Shown: in pieces, positions 1-6,970 of the stretch
Layout of the letters: every line of letters starts with the position of its first letter
Numbering within the stretch: position 1 is the stretch's first letter
Assembly: GCA_030639665.1 (NCBI GenBank)
Contig: DAOWCC010000042.1
Span: 1-13,720, forward strand
DNA: 13,720 bases
Origin: Elusimicrobiota bacterium
GTDB lineage: Bacteria; Elusimicrobiota; Elusimicrobia; Elusimicrobiales; UBA9959
Reading direction: 5' to 3'
Program-made: the position numbers and the translations under genes
Notes under the pieces: generated by a model
Seen by the model: only the letters and a program-made list of their open reading frames with translations
Told to the model about the DNA's origin: nothing
The model's database searches: none

Positions 1-537
1 GGAACCTAAAGCAACTCCCGCAGCTTCGGCAATATCTCTATAAGAAGCATTGAACAATTTTGGCGCACATAAGAGGAGGAAAACCACACGCATTCCGGTT
101 GTGGTTGCCGCGCGGTTTTTAACGGAGGGAATGTTTTCTAAATTACGTTTTTGACCAATAACAAAAACATGCAAACCTTCCGCTTTTAAATAGACATTGC
201 CGGCAGTATCAATAAACTGTATTCCCAATTCTCGGCAATACTTTGCCATCTCAGTTGTAATATATGGAGCCACCAATAGGCAAGACATTTTTGATTTTTC
301 AAACTGCATTTTGATAAGCCCCAGATTGGAAATACTGTTGATTGATTTTATTTCAGCATTATAATTAAACTTTCTTTGTCCAAATCTAAAAACAATAGAT
401 GCATCCATCTGTATTCTATTGGTTTGAGTATAATAATTCTCAACTTTTCCATATACCTCAGCAGTTCGAGTTACAGCATCCAGCGCCATGTTTAATATTC
501 GCTCTTTTTGAATTTTATGCATTTTTTTTGGATTCAT
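1..537 (-). CDS. AbiEi-type (type IV TA antitoxin) regulator, 3'-truncated by window edge
   Basis: Open reading frame of 179 codons starting at ATG 537 and running off the left edge with no stop, so only the N-terminal part is seen. The protein begins MNPKKMHKIQKERILNMALD and later contains LLVAPYITTEMAKYCRELGI, then FIDTAGNVYL and a GQKR segment. It next reads RVVFLLLCAPKLFNASYRDI followed by AEAAGVALGS. From memory of the family, this 'IQF-DTAGN-Y ... YR-IAE-AGVALG' layout is that of the AbiEi_2 group (formerly DUF2186), annotated as transcriptional regulator/antitoxin of type IV toxin-antitoxin systems; the last stretch would enter a winged-helix DNA-binding part. AbiEi proteins repress their own operon and counter AbiEii nucleotidyltransferase toxins. 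A toxin partner, if there is one, would lie beyond position 1 and cannot be seen. AAAAGG about 11 bases before the ATG is a modest ribosome-binding site. A palindromic operator lies just upstream. Confidence 0.72.
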   Translation of the reverse strand, partial: MNPKKMHKIQKERILNMALDAVTRTAEVYGKVENYYTQTNRIQMDASIVFRFGQRKFNYNAEIKSINSISNLGLIKMQFEKSKMSCLLVAPYITTEMAKYCRELGIQFIDTAGNVYLKAEGLHVFVIGQKRNLENIPSVKNRAATTTGMRVVFLLLCAPKLFNASYRDIAEAAGVALGS

Positions 538-562
538 AACATCATCAGCCTTTTAATATTGT

Positions 563-613
563 GTTCAATTTTCAATAGTGTACACCAAATGTGTACATTT
601 GTCAATATTGAAC
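563..613 (-). promoter_or_regulatory. Two concentric inverted repeats, candidate autoregulatory operator
   Basis: The inner perfect repeat is TGTACAC (579-585), a 5-base spacer, then GTGTACA (591-597). An outer perfect repeat is GTTCAAT (563-569) with ATTGAAC (607-613). Both have the same centre, base 588. The pair straddles a promoter reading into the AbiEi-type gene, so binding there would block transcription. AbiEi antitoxins are known to bind inverted repeats in their own promoters; that this protein does so here is inference. Confidence 0.6.
577..605 (-). promoter_or_regulatory. Sigma70-like promoter of the AbiEi-type gene
   Basis: On the minus strand TTGACA (605-600, a full consensus -35) is followed after exactly 17 bases by TACACT (582-577, four of six matches to the -10 consensus). 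Transcription would begin near 570, giving a leader of about 33 bases before ATG 537. The whole element is enclosed by the inverted repeats at 563-613. Confidence 0.6.
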
Positions 614-625
614 AAGGGTTTAGAT

Positions 626-961
626 TTAACGGGAGCAGTTAACACAAAGAGGCGTTTCCGGCATGGCCTCTAGGCGGGCTTCGGCAATCGGCTTCTCACA
701 AGCAACACAAATTCCGTAATCATCGCCTTTTGATATTTTATCCAAAGCCTGCCTGGCCAATTTAAGTTTTATCTGGATATTTCCCTGAAGAGATAGCGCT
801 ATATTTTGTGCGTGCAAGGCATCGGCGCGAGATAGGCGGCCTATTGAATCGTCAAGCGAAACCGTTTCGGTTGTTTCTTTATTGGCGTCAAGCGCGCCTT
901 CCAATTCGACAATCAACTTCTCAAGAAGATTCTTGAGATAGTCCAGTTTTTCTTTTTCCAT
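626..961 (-). CDS. DksA/TraR-family C4 zinc-finger protein
   Basis: 111 aa. Residues 1-70 are charged and helical, suggesting a coiled coil, and include VSLDDSIGRLSRADALHAQN (about 34-53), a stretch typical of short DksA-like proteins. The C-terminal finger is CVAC ... CVNC: two CxxC pairs 17 residues apart, matching the zf-dskA_traR fold. DksA proteins enter the secondary channel of RNA polymerase and alter initiation, often together with ppGpp; short TraR-like members can act without it. Which applies here cannot be told. The start is ATG 961 with AGAGG six bases upstream. It follows the glycosyltransferase gene by 51 bases on the same strand with no obvious terminator between, so the two may share a transcript. 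Confidence 0.88.
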   Translation of the reverse strand: MEKEKLDYLKNLLEKLIVELEGALDANKETTETVSLDDSIGRLSRADALHAQNIALSLQGNIQIKLKLARQALDKISKGDDYGICVACEKPIAEARLEAMPETPLCVNCSR

Positions 962-1012
962 ATCTGCCTCTTATTAATTACAACATCCCCTTTTATAAAC
1001 ACGAAGTCATTG

Positions 1013-3373
1013 TCATCCATTCCGTTTTTTTTTAACTGGGGTGGACGCCCAGTTAATTGTCACCGCGGCGCCGAAGGACTGTAGATGTCCCAAATATGTC
1101 TTTATTTGTTCTTTTTGCGGCTTTACGAAATCTATCCGCTTGTAATTCTCAGCCAATACCTGAAAACGCCTTTTTATACGTTGCGCATCCCGGCGATGCA
1201 ACAACGCCTGAGCTTTATCGGCAATCAGGCGGGCCAGCAGCAGGCTGTGGCCTAAAAAACGGCGATGTACTTCCTGCAAAGAGGATATATCCCCTAATTG
1301 TTCAAGCTTTAGGCTGTATCCTTTTGTGTTCTCGGTCAGGAGGCTCTGTAAATCTAAGAGGATAGCACTACCCAAATTGAGCGTTACCGGTTCCAAACCT
1401 GCCTGAGTTCTATGTTTGGAAGTTGATTGACGCAAAGCCAAATCTTCAACGCAGAGCCGGGGCTCGTTAGGATAAGAGGTGACTTGCTTTGTAATGAGCG
1501 CTTCCAGTGGATCTTTGGTATCCATTATCCTAGCAATGGAACGCAGCGGCTGCCCTATTGAAAGAGGAAAGCGCGCGAAACGATACTTTGCCCGCGAGCC
1601 TGGCAATTGGCGATAGGCCACGAATTCTGTTTTTAAGCCGGGCGAACTCTCAAATGTTTTACGTACTTGCTCGAATACATCCAGCGGCATAGTGGGGAGC
1701 CCGACTTTGTCCAACAATGGAACGCTGGGATAGCCGCCGGCTTGCAGAATGAGCGCTACCGCGTCGGCGCAGTTGAAGTTGCCTCTGCTCCAACGTAGAC
1801 TGCCGCGGGAGAATTTTGAATCTATCTTGGTGGCCTCTTTCTTCATCGAATTTAGGCGGCCGGCCGAAACGCCCGAAATACGTAACCCGATGGTGGCCCT
1901 CCCGTATGCCATTCCATAGGTGCTCACGTGTATCTGCGAGCGTGATGGGCGCCGTACCCCGTACAAGTATTGATCCAGATCTAGCCTTTGAAGTAGGTTT
2001 GGGTCAACTTCCGGGACAGCTATATGATTAGTGCTGTATACCGTGACTCCAATCCTTATTGCAATGTGCCCAAATGGATTCTCAAGAACTATACGCTGAG
2101 GCGAAGTGGCCGTAGAATAGGAAAGAAGCAGTTCCAGTTCTGAAGGCGCTTCGGAGTTAAGTATGGCTATGGCTTCTTTTGCGTTCTTTACCGGTTTACC
2201 GTTCTCAAGACCGAATTCCGCTTCCGTTACGGATGGAGTGAAATTTGCATCCAGCGCAAAACCCGAGATAGCGGATATATTTGCGTTCCCGCGGAACTTC
2301 GCCTGAGCTTTTAGCAATTTATCTGCCCTGTCTGGAGTAGCCAACAGAGTTGCCGCAGCTATGCCAGCCTGCTGCGCGTTCCCCACTACTTTCGCAAGGC
2401 CCATGCGTCGGAACATGCGGGCATTCTCCCTTTCGTGACCACTGACTACGTCCAACAATATGGTAGGAATGCCTGTGGCAAACGCTTCCGTAGGAGTCAT
2501 GCCGCCGGCTTTTGTCAATAACACCTCGCAACACCGCATTAATGAGAGTATTTCGTCACGCGGAACAAGCCCTAGGATTTTTACCATTATCCTGCCGGGG
2601 AGGTTCCTCCGCAGAGTGTTCAATCCGGCCCTTTGCCGGGAGTTCAGGCCGCAGGCTGCGATTATCTGCAGCGGACCTTTAAAGTCTTTGGACAAACTCT
2701 TTACTGCGGCTATGTAATCCACTGCGCCTTCCTTGCCGCCTGTTATCAGGACTGTAGGCCGCGAAGGAGCCATCCCATAGCGCTTGAGAATTTGCGCCCG
2801 GGAGGAAGAATCCGAATTATCGCTGAAGATGGGCATCCCGCTTGTGACGACTCTGTCCGCCGGTACACCCGCAGCCAGCCATTTCTCCTCCAGTTCACGG
2901 TGAGCCAAAAAGGTTTTGTCGACACGCATTGAGATGCGTGGGAAGTAACCTTCAAAATAGTCGGTGTGCAACCAACCTATGCGGACATCCGCCAGCAGGC
3001 CGCGCTCGCGGAGATTACCGAGGACCTGCGCGGAGCCGTAATGGGTCGCAATTATGGTATCCGGCTTGGCATCATTTATATAGGCATGAACTTTGTCTTC
3101 CGGGTAATCGTTCGGAAGCATTCTAAGCGACGGGATGCGGTTACCGCGCGCCTGCATAGAGCGGAAAATATTTTCAAAACAGCCGGGCAAGTTATTGGCT
3201 ATGAACCAGTATAATTTTTCATCAAGTTTTCGCCAGGCCGGCGTCATGAATTCGCGGATATCCTTGAGCGTTATTTTCGCGTCCGGCGCCTGGCGCAATA
3301 TTTCTTTCCGCACACCCTGCGCGGCACTGATATGCCCCCGGCCTATTGAGGAATAGAAAATAATTATATTCAT
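1013..3373 (-). CDS. MGDG-synthase-like glycosyltransferase fused to a putative papain-like C-terminal region
   Basis: 786 aa, about twice the usual length for this glycosyltransferase group. Residues 1-360 form a GT-B glycosyltransferase of the MGDG synthase / processive diacylglycerol glucosyltransferase type. The N-terminal acceptor half opens IIIFYSSIGRGHISAAQG (GxGH at 11-14) and contains HTDYFEGYF near 136. The donor half has LITGGKEGAV near 209 and TKAGGMTPTEAFATGIPTI at 287-305, the sugar-nucleotide site of GT28-like enzymes. Such enzymes add sugars to diacylglycerol at the inner membrane; the acceptor here is unknown. Residues 400-786 match no domain I can name with certainty. ENPFGHIAIRIG (His436) and NFNCADAVALILQAGG (Cys535) resemble the His-then-Cys order of permuted NlpC/P60 or DUF4105-like papain folds. 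No transmembrane segment is evident. The start is ATG 3373 with AAGGAG at good spacing. The gene is visibly richer in G+C than its neighbours. Confidence 0.8.
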   Translation of the reverse strand: MNIIIFYSSIGRGHISAAQGVRKEILRQAPDAKITLKDIREFMTPAWRKLDEKLYWFIANNLPGCFENIFRSMQARGNRIPSLRMLPNDYPEDKVHAYINDAKPDTIIATHYGSAQVLGNLRERGLLADVRIGWLHTDYFEGYFPRISMRVDKTFLAHRELEEKWLAAGVPADRVVTSGMPIFSDNSDSSSRAQILKRYGMAPSRPTVLITGGKEGAVDYIAAVKSLSKDFKGPLQIIAACGLNSRQRAGLNTLRRNLPGRIMVKILGLVPRDEILSLMRCCEVLLTKAGGMTPTEAFATGIPTILLDVVSGHERENARMFRRMGLAKVVGNAQQAGIAAATLLATPDRADKLLKAQAKFRGNANISAISGFALDANFTPSVTEAEFGLENGKPVKNAKEAIAILNSEAPSELELLLSYSTATSPQRIVLENPFGHIAIRIGVTVYSTNHIAVPEVDPNLLQRLDLDQYLYGVRRPSRSQIHVSTYGMAYGRATIGLRISGVSAGRLNSMKKEATKIDSKFSRGSLRWSRGNFNCADAVALILQAGGYPSVPLLDKVGLPTMPLDVFEQVRKTFESSPGLKTEFVAYRQLPGSRAKYRFARFPLSIGQPLRSIARIMDTKDPLEALITKQVTSYPNEPRLCVEDLALRQSTSKHRTQAGLEPVTLNLGSAILLDLQSLLTENTKGYSLKLEQLGDISSLQEVHRRFLGHSLLLARLIADKAQALLHRRDAQRIKRRFQVLAENYKRIDFVKPQKEQIKTYLGHLQSFGAAVTINWASTPVKKKRNG

Positions 3374-3424
3374 ATAATCACGCTCCTTTTTATATTTCCG
3401 GCCATATTCCGACTATTTAAAGCG

Positions 3425-3448
3425 CAGGCCCGGAAAAACCCGAGCCTG
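3425..3448. terminator. Hairpin, weak terminator candidate
   Basis: CAGGCCCGG (3425-3433) pairs with CCGAGCCTG (3440-3448) with one mismatch and an AAAAAC loop. It lies between the gyrB remnant and the glycosyltransferase gene. On the minus strand only GCGCTTT follows, so the U-tract is poor. It may end the pckA-side transcript or only be a structured leader. Confidence 0.35.
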
Positions 3449-3486
3449 ATTATTATTGAAACAAATCTAAAAACAGAATAAAAAAC

Positions 3487-3669
3487 TTATTCAAAAGGCT
3501 GCCACTCACATTTTTCTTTCCACTCTTTTTCATCTATGAAAGTTATTCTTGTTTTTGGATTCAAAAAAGCAAGCTCTCTAAGTCTGTTTGAAATTATATC
3601 GAAAGAAAAAACAGCATCACCAAATATTTTAGCTTTATTTTTAACCCGGCTTTTTTTTGGAGCCTTCTT
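3487..3669 (-). pseudogene. gyrB (DNA gyrase subunit B) fragment without a start codon
   Basis: A 60-codon open stretch ending in TAA (3489-3487) and preceded in frame by another TAA (3672-3670). It has no usable start codon. Its core reads KIFGDAVFSFDIISNRLREL followed by AFLNPKTRITFIDEK. This matches the 'PDP-IF ... F-FD-L--RLRELAFLN--I-I---DER' segment of GyrB/ParE, between the ATPase and transducer parts of the N-terminal half. A lysine-rich stretch before it is also where gyrases have one. After DEKEWKEKCEWQPFE the similarity stops. A functional gyrase B has over 600 residues, so this is a relic of about 45 recognisable residues, perhaps a failed duplication or rearrangement scar. A run of eight A residues (minus strand, 3658-3651) lies just before the similarity. 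Confidence 0.72.
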
Positions 3670-3954
3670 TTAAAAAATCGGCTTTTTCATATCGTCAAAA
3701 CCGCTTCCGAATTGTTTCCAATTTTTCCCCGCTTTACTGAAATAAAAAATTCCAAGCTCTCCCTTTTTTACTGCTTCGTCATAATAAACCGTTGCCATAA
3801 TAGCGAAAGGATTGGCGGAATAACGAATCTCTCTAATTTTTCCGTCCCAATTTTGAAGAGCTTTAATTTCATTTTTGCATACTTTGTCTTCAAAATATTT
3901 TGAACTGATAGCATTCAATGTTATAGGCGGAGCATATTTTTTTACGCCTTCCAC
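3670..3954 (-). CDS. Hypothetical protein, probably an N-terminally truncated remnant
   Basis: 94 codons from GTG 3954 to TAA 3672-3670. I do not recognise the family. The sequence is soluble-looking, with a strand-rich middle (IREIRYSANPFAIMATVYYD and GELGIFYFSKAGKNWKQFG) and no membrane segment or cysteine motif. The only start candidate is GTG; the AAGG just before it is too close to be a normal ribosome-binding site. The frame also stays open upstream (KNKDVEGVKKYAPP), as if the protein once began earlier; a TAA near 3980 closes it. It lies 44 bases beyond the pckA stop and in the same frame as the gyrB remnant, from which one stop codon separates it. A decayed gene is more likely than a working one, but a short expressed protein read through from pckA cannot be excluded. 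Confidence 0.4.
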   Translation of the reverse strand: MEGVKKYAPPITLNAISSKYFEDKVCKNEIKALQNWDGKIREIRYSANPFAIMATVYYDEAVKKGELGIFYFSKAGKNWKQFGSGFDDMKKPIF

Positions 3955-3998
3955 ATCCTTATTTTTATAAGCTATTTAAAATCGATTTATAAAAATAC

Positions 3999-5594
3999 TT
4001 AAATTTTGGGACCGGCATTGCAAATATCTTCATCCTCTATATCAAACTTTTTAAAATTCTTTATGAAAAGGGAGGCAAGCTCTTTGCGTTTAATCCCATA
4101 CTCAGCTTTATCCTTCCACGCTTTTGAAGGATTTAAAATTTCAGGGGAAATATCGCCGAGTTTCTTTGGAATTATAAATCCAAAAACATCATCTTTTTCA
4201 AATTCTGCATTATCAAGCCCGCCTTCAATGGCATTATTTAAAAGCTCTCTTGTATGTTTAATGCTTATCCTTTTGCCGACGCCATAAGGTCCTCCGATAA
4301 GTCCCGTATTTATAAGCCAGCAATTAACATTATGCTTTTTTATTTTCTCGCCCAAAAGTTTCGCGTAAACTTTGGGATGATGACTCATAAAAGGCGCGCC
4401 AAAACAGGTGCTGAAAGTCGCGACCGGTTCCACTATGCCTATTTCGGTGTTGGCAACTTTAGCCGTATAGCCGGAGATAAAATGATACATCGCCTGCTCA
4501 TATGAAAGCTTGGATATGGGAGGTAGAACGCCGAAAGCGTCATAGGTCAGCATAACTATGTTTTTGGGATGAGAGAAATGATCTTTCTGAATGGAATTAT
4601 CTATAAATGTTAAAGGATAAGCCCCGCGGGTATTTTCTGTAAGAGAATTATCGTCAAGTTTTAATTCTCTGGTTTTCTTGTCAAAAACCACATTTTCAAG
4701 AACCGCGCCAAAACTATTTACGGCTTTATGAATTTGAGGTTCCGCCTCTTTGGAAAGATTGATAACCTTGGCATAACAGCCGCCTTCATAATTAAATATA
4801 CCGTCATCACTCCAGCCATGCTGATCATCGCCTATAAGCCTTCTCTTAGGATCTGATGAAAGAGTGGTTTTTCCCGTACCGGATAAACCAAAGAATATGG
4901 CCGTATCATCTTTCTCGCCTATATTGGCCGAGCAATGCATACTCATTACGCCCTTTAAAGGCATAAGATGATTCATAACCGAGAAGATGGATTTTTTAAT
5001 CTCTCCGGCATAACCCGAACCGCCTATTATTACCATTTTCTTTTTAAAATTAACCAGAATAAAAGTTCCCGTCCTTACCCCGTCAATTTCAGGGTCCGCT
5101 TTAAAATCAGGAGCGCAGATAACCGTAAATTGAGGAATATGCTTGGCGCTTTCATTAGCGTCGGCCTCAATAAAAATATATTTTGAAAATAAACTTTGCC
5201 AAGCATGCTCGGTTATTATTCTTATCGGCAGACGATGCTCTTTATTTGAACCGGCAAAACAATCCTGAACATAAATATCTTTTTCATTCATATATGTGGT
5301 AAGTTTAGCCAAAAGATTATCGAATTTATCTTCGCCTATCGGCACATTATAATCTCCCCACCATATATCAGACTTGCTTGTCTCTTCTTCAACAATAAAT
5401 TTATCTTTGGCGGCTCTTGCCGTATGTTTACCGGTCTCCATAATGGCGGCTCCGTCTTTACTTAAAAAACCTTCTCCTTTTTTTACCAAATGTTCATATA
5501 AAAAAGGAACGGATGAGTTCCAATAAACATCTTTTTTAGGCTTTAAATCGACATTTTCCAATCCATATTCACTTTTAATTTGAGTATCAGTCAT
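3999..5594 (-). CDS. pckA: Phosphoenolpyruvate carboxykinase (ATP)
   Basis: 531 aa, the normal length of the ATP-dependent family. It interconverts oxaloacetate + ATP and PEP + CO2 + ADP in the cytoplasm, working as a gluconeogenic step or, in fermenters, as CO2 fixation into oxaloacetate. Diagnostic motifs: kinase-1 P-loop GLSGTGKTTLS (236-246), kinase-2 LIGDDQHGW (253-261), MHCSANIG (219-226), the metal and substrate region around GGSGYAGEIKKSIF (191-204), and ENTRGAYPL (320-328). The substrate-binding arginine region reads TGKHTARAAKDKFIVEE (54-70), with TARAAKDK where Escherichia coli has TGRSPKDK; the arginine itself is kept. The start is ATG 5594 with AAGGAGA upstream. The stop lies 44 bases before the remnant ORF. 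The aminotransferase gene ends 99 bases upstream on the same strand. Confidence 0.97.
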   Translation of the reverse strand: MTDTQIKSEYGLENVDLKPKKDVYWNSSVPFLYEHLVKKGEGFLSKDGAAIMETGKHTARAAKDKFIVEEETSKSDIWWGDYNVPIGEDKFDNLLAKLTTYMNEKDIYVQDCFAGSNKEHRLPIRIITEHAWQSLFSKYIFIEADANESAKHIPQFTVICAPDFKADPEIDGVRTGTFILVNFKKKMVIIGGSGYAGEIKKSIFSVMNHLMPLKGVMSMHCSANIGEKDDTAIFFGLSGTGKTTLSSDPKRRLIGDDQHGWSDDGIFNYEGGCYAKVINLSKEAEPQIHKAVNSFGAVLENVVFDKKTRELKLDDNSLTENTRGAYPLTFIDNSIQKDHFSHPKNIVMLTYDAFGVLPPISKLSYEQAMYHFISGYTAKVANTEIGIVEPVATFSTCFGAPFMSHHPKVYAKLLGEKIKKHNVNCWLINTGLIGGPYGVGKRISIKHTRELLNNAIEGGLDNAEFEKDDVFGFIIPKKLGDISPEILNPSKAWKDKAEYGIKRKELASLFIKNFKKFDIEDEDICNAGPKI

Positions 5595-5624
5595 AATAAT
5601 TTTCTCCTTAATTTATAAAGCAGG

Positions 5625-5641
5625 TTAAGATTGAGATTAAG
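5625..5641 (-). repeat. Copy 1 of a 17-bp leader repeat with six-base periodicity
   Basis: TTAAGATTGAGATTAAG occurs here and again at 8359-8375. Around it the sequence runs in hexamers (TTAAGA, TTGAGA, TTAAGA, CCGAGA). Both copies lie just upstream of an AAGGAGA-type ribosome-binding site of a minus-strand gene, here pckA. On the coding strand it reads CTTAATCTCAATCTTAA. Confidence 0.6.
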
Positions 5642-5693
5642 ACCGAGAACGCAAAATCATGAAATAAATCTCTCTTTTAATCAGCTTCAAACT

Positions 5694-6857
5694 CTATTTA
5701 TCTAAAACTTCCCGCATTCTTCTTAGACCTTCAATAATATCTTTTTCTTCACCGCAATAACTTATGCGCAAGTGCCCTTCAAGACCGAACTCTACGCCGG
5801 GGACTGTTACAACCATGGCCTTTTCTATCAGCATATTGGCAAGCCTTGTTGAATCTTCATCATAAGCGCTGAAATCGGGAAAACTATAGAAAGTTCCGGT
5901 CGGCGCATAAAGTTTTACTTTCTTAAATTTCTTTAATTCCTCAATTAAAATATTCCTTTTCTTACTTAAAACCACATTGATTTCTTTAATAAAACCTTCT
6001 CCGTCCCGCAAAGCTCCAATAGCCGCCGTTTGGCTTAAATCCGACGGACAGGATGTAATCTGGCCCTGAATTTTAGTCATGGCTTTTATTATCGCTTCAT
6101 TTCCTATACTCCAGCCTATTCTAAAACCAGTCATGGAATACATTTTTGAAACGCCGTTAACGGAAACTATGGGAGAATCATTAATATCTTTTTTGGAAAA
6201 AGAAAAAGGAAGAGGGGTTTTTACTCCATCGGACACAAGCCTGCCGTAAATATCATCGGTAAGCAAATATATATTTCTGTTCTCGCATATTTCAACAAGC
6301 TTTCCAATAAAATCTCCGCTATAAACGGCTCCCGACGGATTATTGGGAGAATTCAAAAGTATGGCTCTGGTATTGGATGTGATATGTTTTTCAATGGTAT
6401 CAATATCCGTTAAAAGAGACCCTTCTTTGGGCCGCACAACAACAGGCGTTCCATAGGCAAGTTTAACCATATCGGGATAGCTCACCCAATAAGGAGCGGG
6501 GAAAATCACTTCACTGCCGGGGTCGACCACCGCCATTAAAAAATTATAAATCGCTTGTTTGGCTCCGCCTGAAATGATTATGTTTTTCGGCTGCGCCTTA
6601 AAACCGTATTTTTTCTCGGTATAAGCGATAATCTCATTTTTAAGTTCAATAAGACCGCTGGCGGGAGTATATTTTATTTGTCTGGTTTCAAGCTTTTTTA
6701 AGGCCGCGTCATAAGCCGCTTGCGGAATTTTTTCCACGGGCTCGCCGCCGCCAAAATGTATAATGGGTTTTCCCTCAGCCTTAAGACGCCGAGCAAGATC
6801 ATTCAACCTTAAAGTCGCGGATTGCCCCAAATTCATTGCCGCTTGGCTTAAATGCAT
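5694..6857 (-). CDS. Class I pyridoxal-phosphate aminotransferase, aspartate aminotransferase type
   Basis: 387 aa, full length for the aspartate aminotransferase I-gamma-like group. It probably moves the amino group between aspartate and 2-oxoglutarate to give oxaloacetate and glutamate; other substrates are possible. Visible residues: GGAKQA (97-102) for the phosphate of PLP, NSPNNPSGAVY (169-179), the D-x-x-Y pair DDIYG (201-205), the Schiff-base lysine in SKMYSMTGFRIGW (Lys238, Arg246), and the substrate carboxylate arginine in HLRISY (Arg364). The start ATG 6857 is supported by GGGGAG seven bases upstream. The gene lies 41 bases after tRNA-Cys and 99 bases before pckA, all on the minus strand. 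Oxaloacetate made here is the substrate of PEP carboxykinase, so joint expression would make sense, though no shared promoter is proven. Confidence 0.92.
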   Translation of the reverse strand: MHLSQAAMNLGQSATLRLNDLARRLKAEGKPIIHFGGGEPVEKIPQAAYDAALKKLETRQIKYTPASGLIELKNEIIAYTEKKYGFKAQPKNIIISGGAKQAIYNFLMAVVDPGSEVIFPAPYWVSYPDMVKLAYGTPVVVRPKEGSLLTDIDTIEKHITSNTRAILLNSPNNPSGAVYSGDFIGKLVEICENRNIYLLTDDIYGRLVSDGVKTPLPFSFSKKDINDSPIVSVNGVSKMYSMTGFRIGWSIGNEAIIKAMTKIQGQITSCPSDLSQTAAIGALRDGEGFIKEINVVLSKKRNILIEELKKFKKVKLYAPTGTFYSFPDFSAYDEDSTRLANMLIEKAMVVTVPGVEFGLEGHLRISYCGEEKDIIEGLRRMREVLDK

Positions 6858-6898
6858 AAAGAACTCCCCATTCTATTAATAGATTTGAATTGAAAAAA

Positions 6899-6970
6899 AG
6901 GCGCGAGCGGGAATCGAACCCGCGAATAGCAGTTTTGCAGACTGCCGCCTTACCACTTGGCCATCGCGCC
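6899..6970 (-). tRNA. tRNA-Cys (GCA)
   Basis: Minus strand, 72 bases including the discriminator. The acceptor stem GGCGCGA/TCGCGCC (6970-6964 with 6906-6900) pairs fully. The D arm is GCC-AAGTGGTAA-GGC. The anticodon arm GCAGT-CTGCAAA-ACTGC shows anticodon GCA. The T arm is GCGGG-TTCGAAT-CCCGC. The discriminator is U (6899), as is usual for tRNA-Cys. CCA is not encoded; a run of Ts follows directly and may help end transcription. Confidence 0.96.

Noticed and set aside
1057..3356. Several plus- and minus-strand frames of 65-102 codons inside the fusion glycosyltransferase gene
   Set aside because: They are shadows made possible by the higher G+C of this gene; none has a ribosome-binding site or a recognisable domain.
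3487..3954. Stop-codon readthrough or ribosomal frameshift joining the 94-aa ORF with the GyrB-like piece
   Set aside because: The two parts do not belong to one known protein, neither has a good start, and the A8 run alone is not evidence of programmed shifting; decay is simpler.
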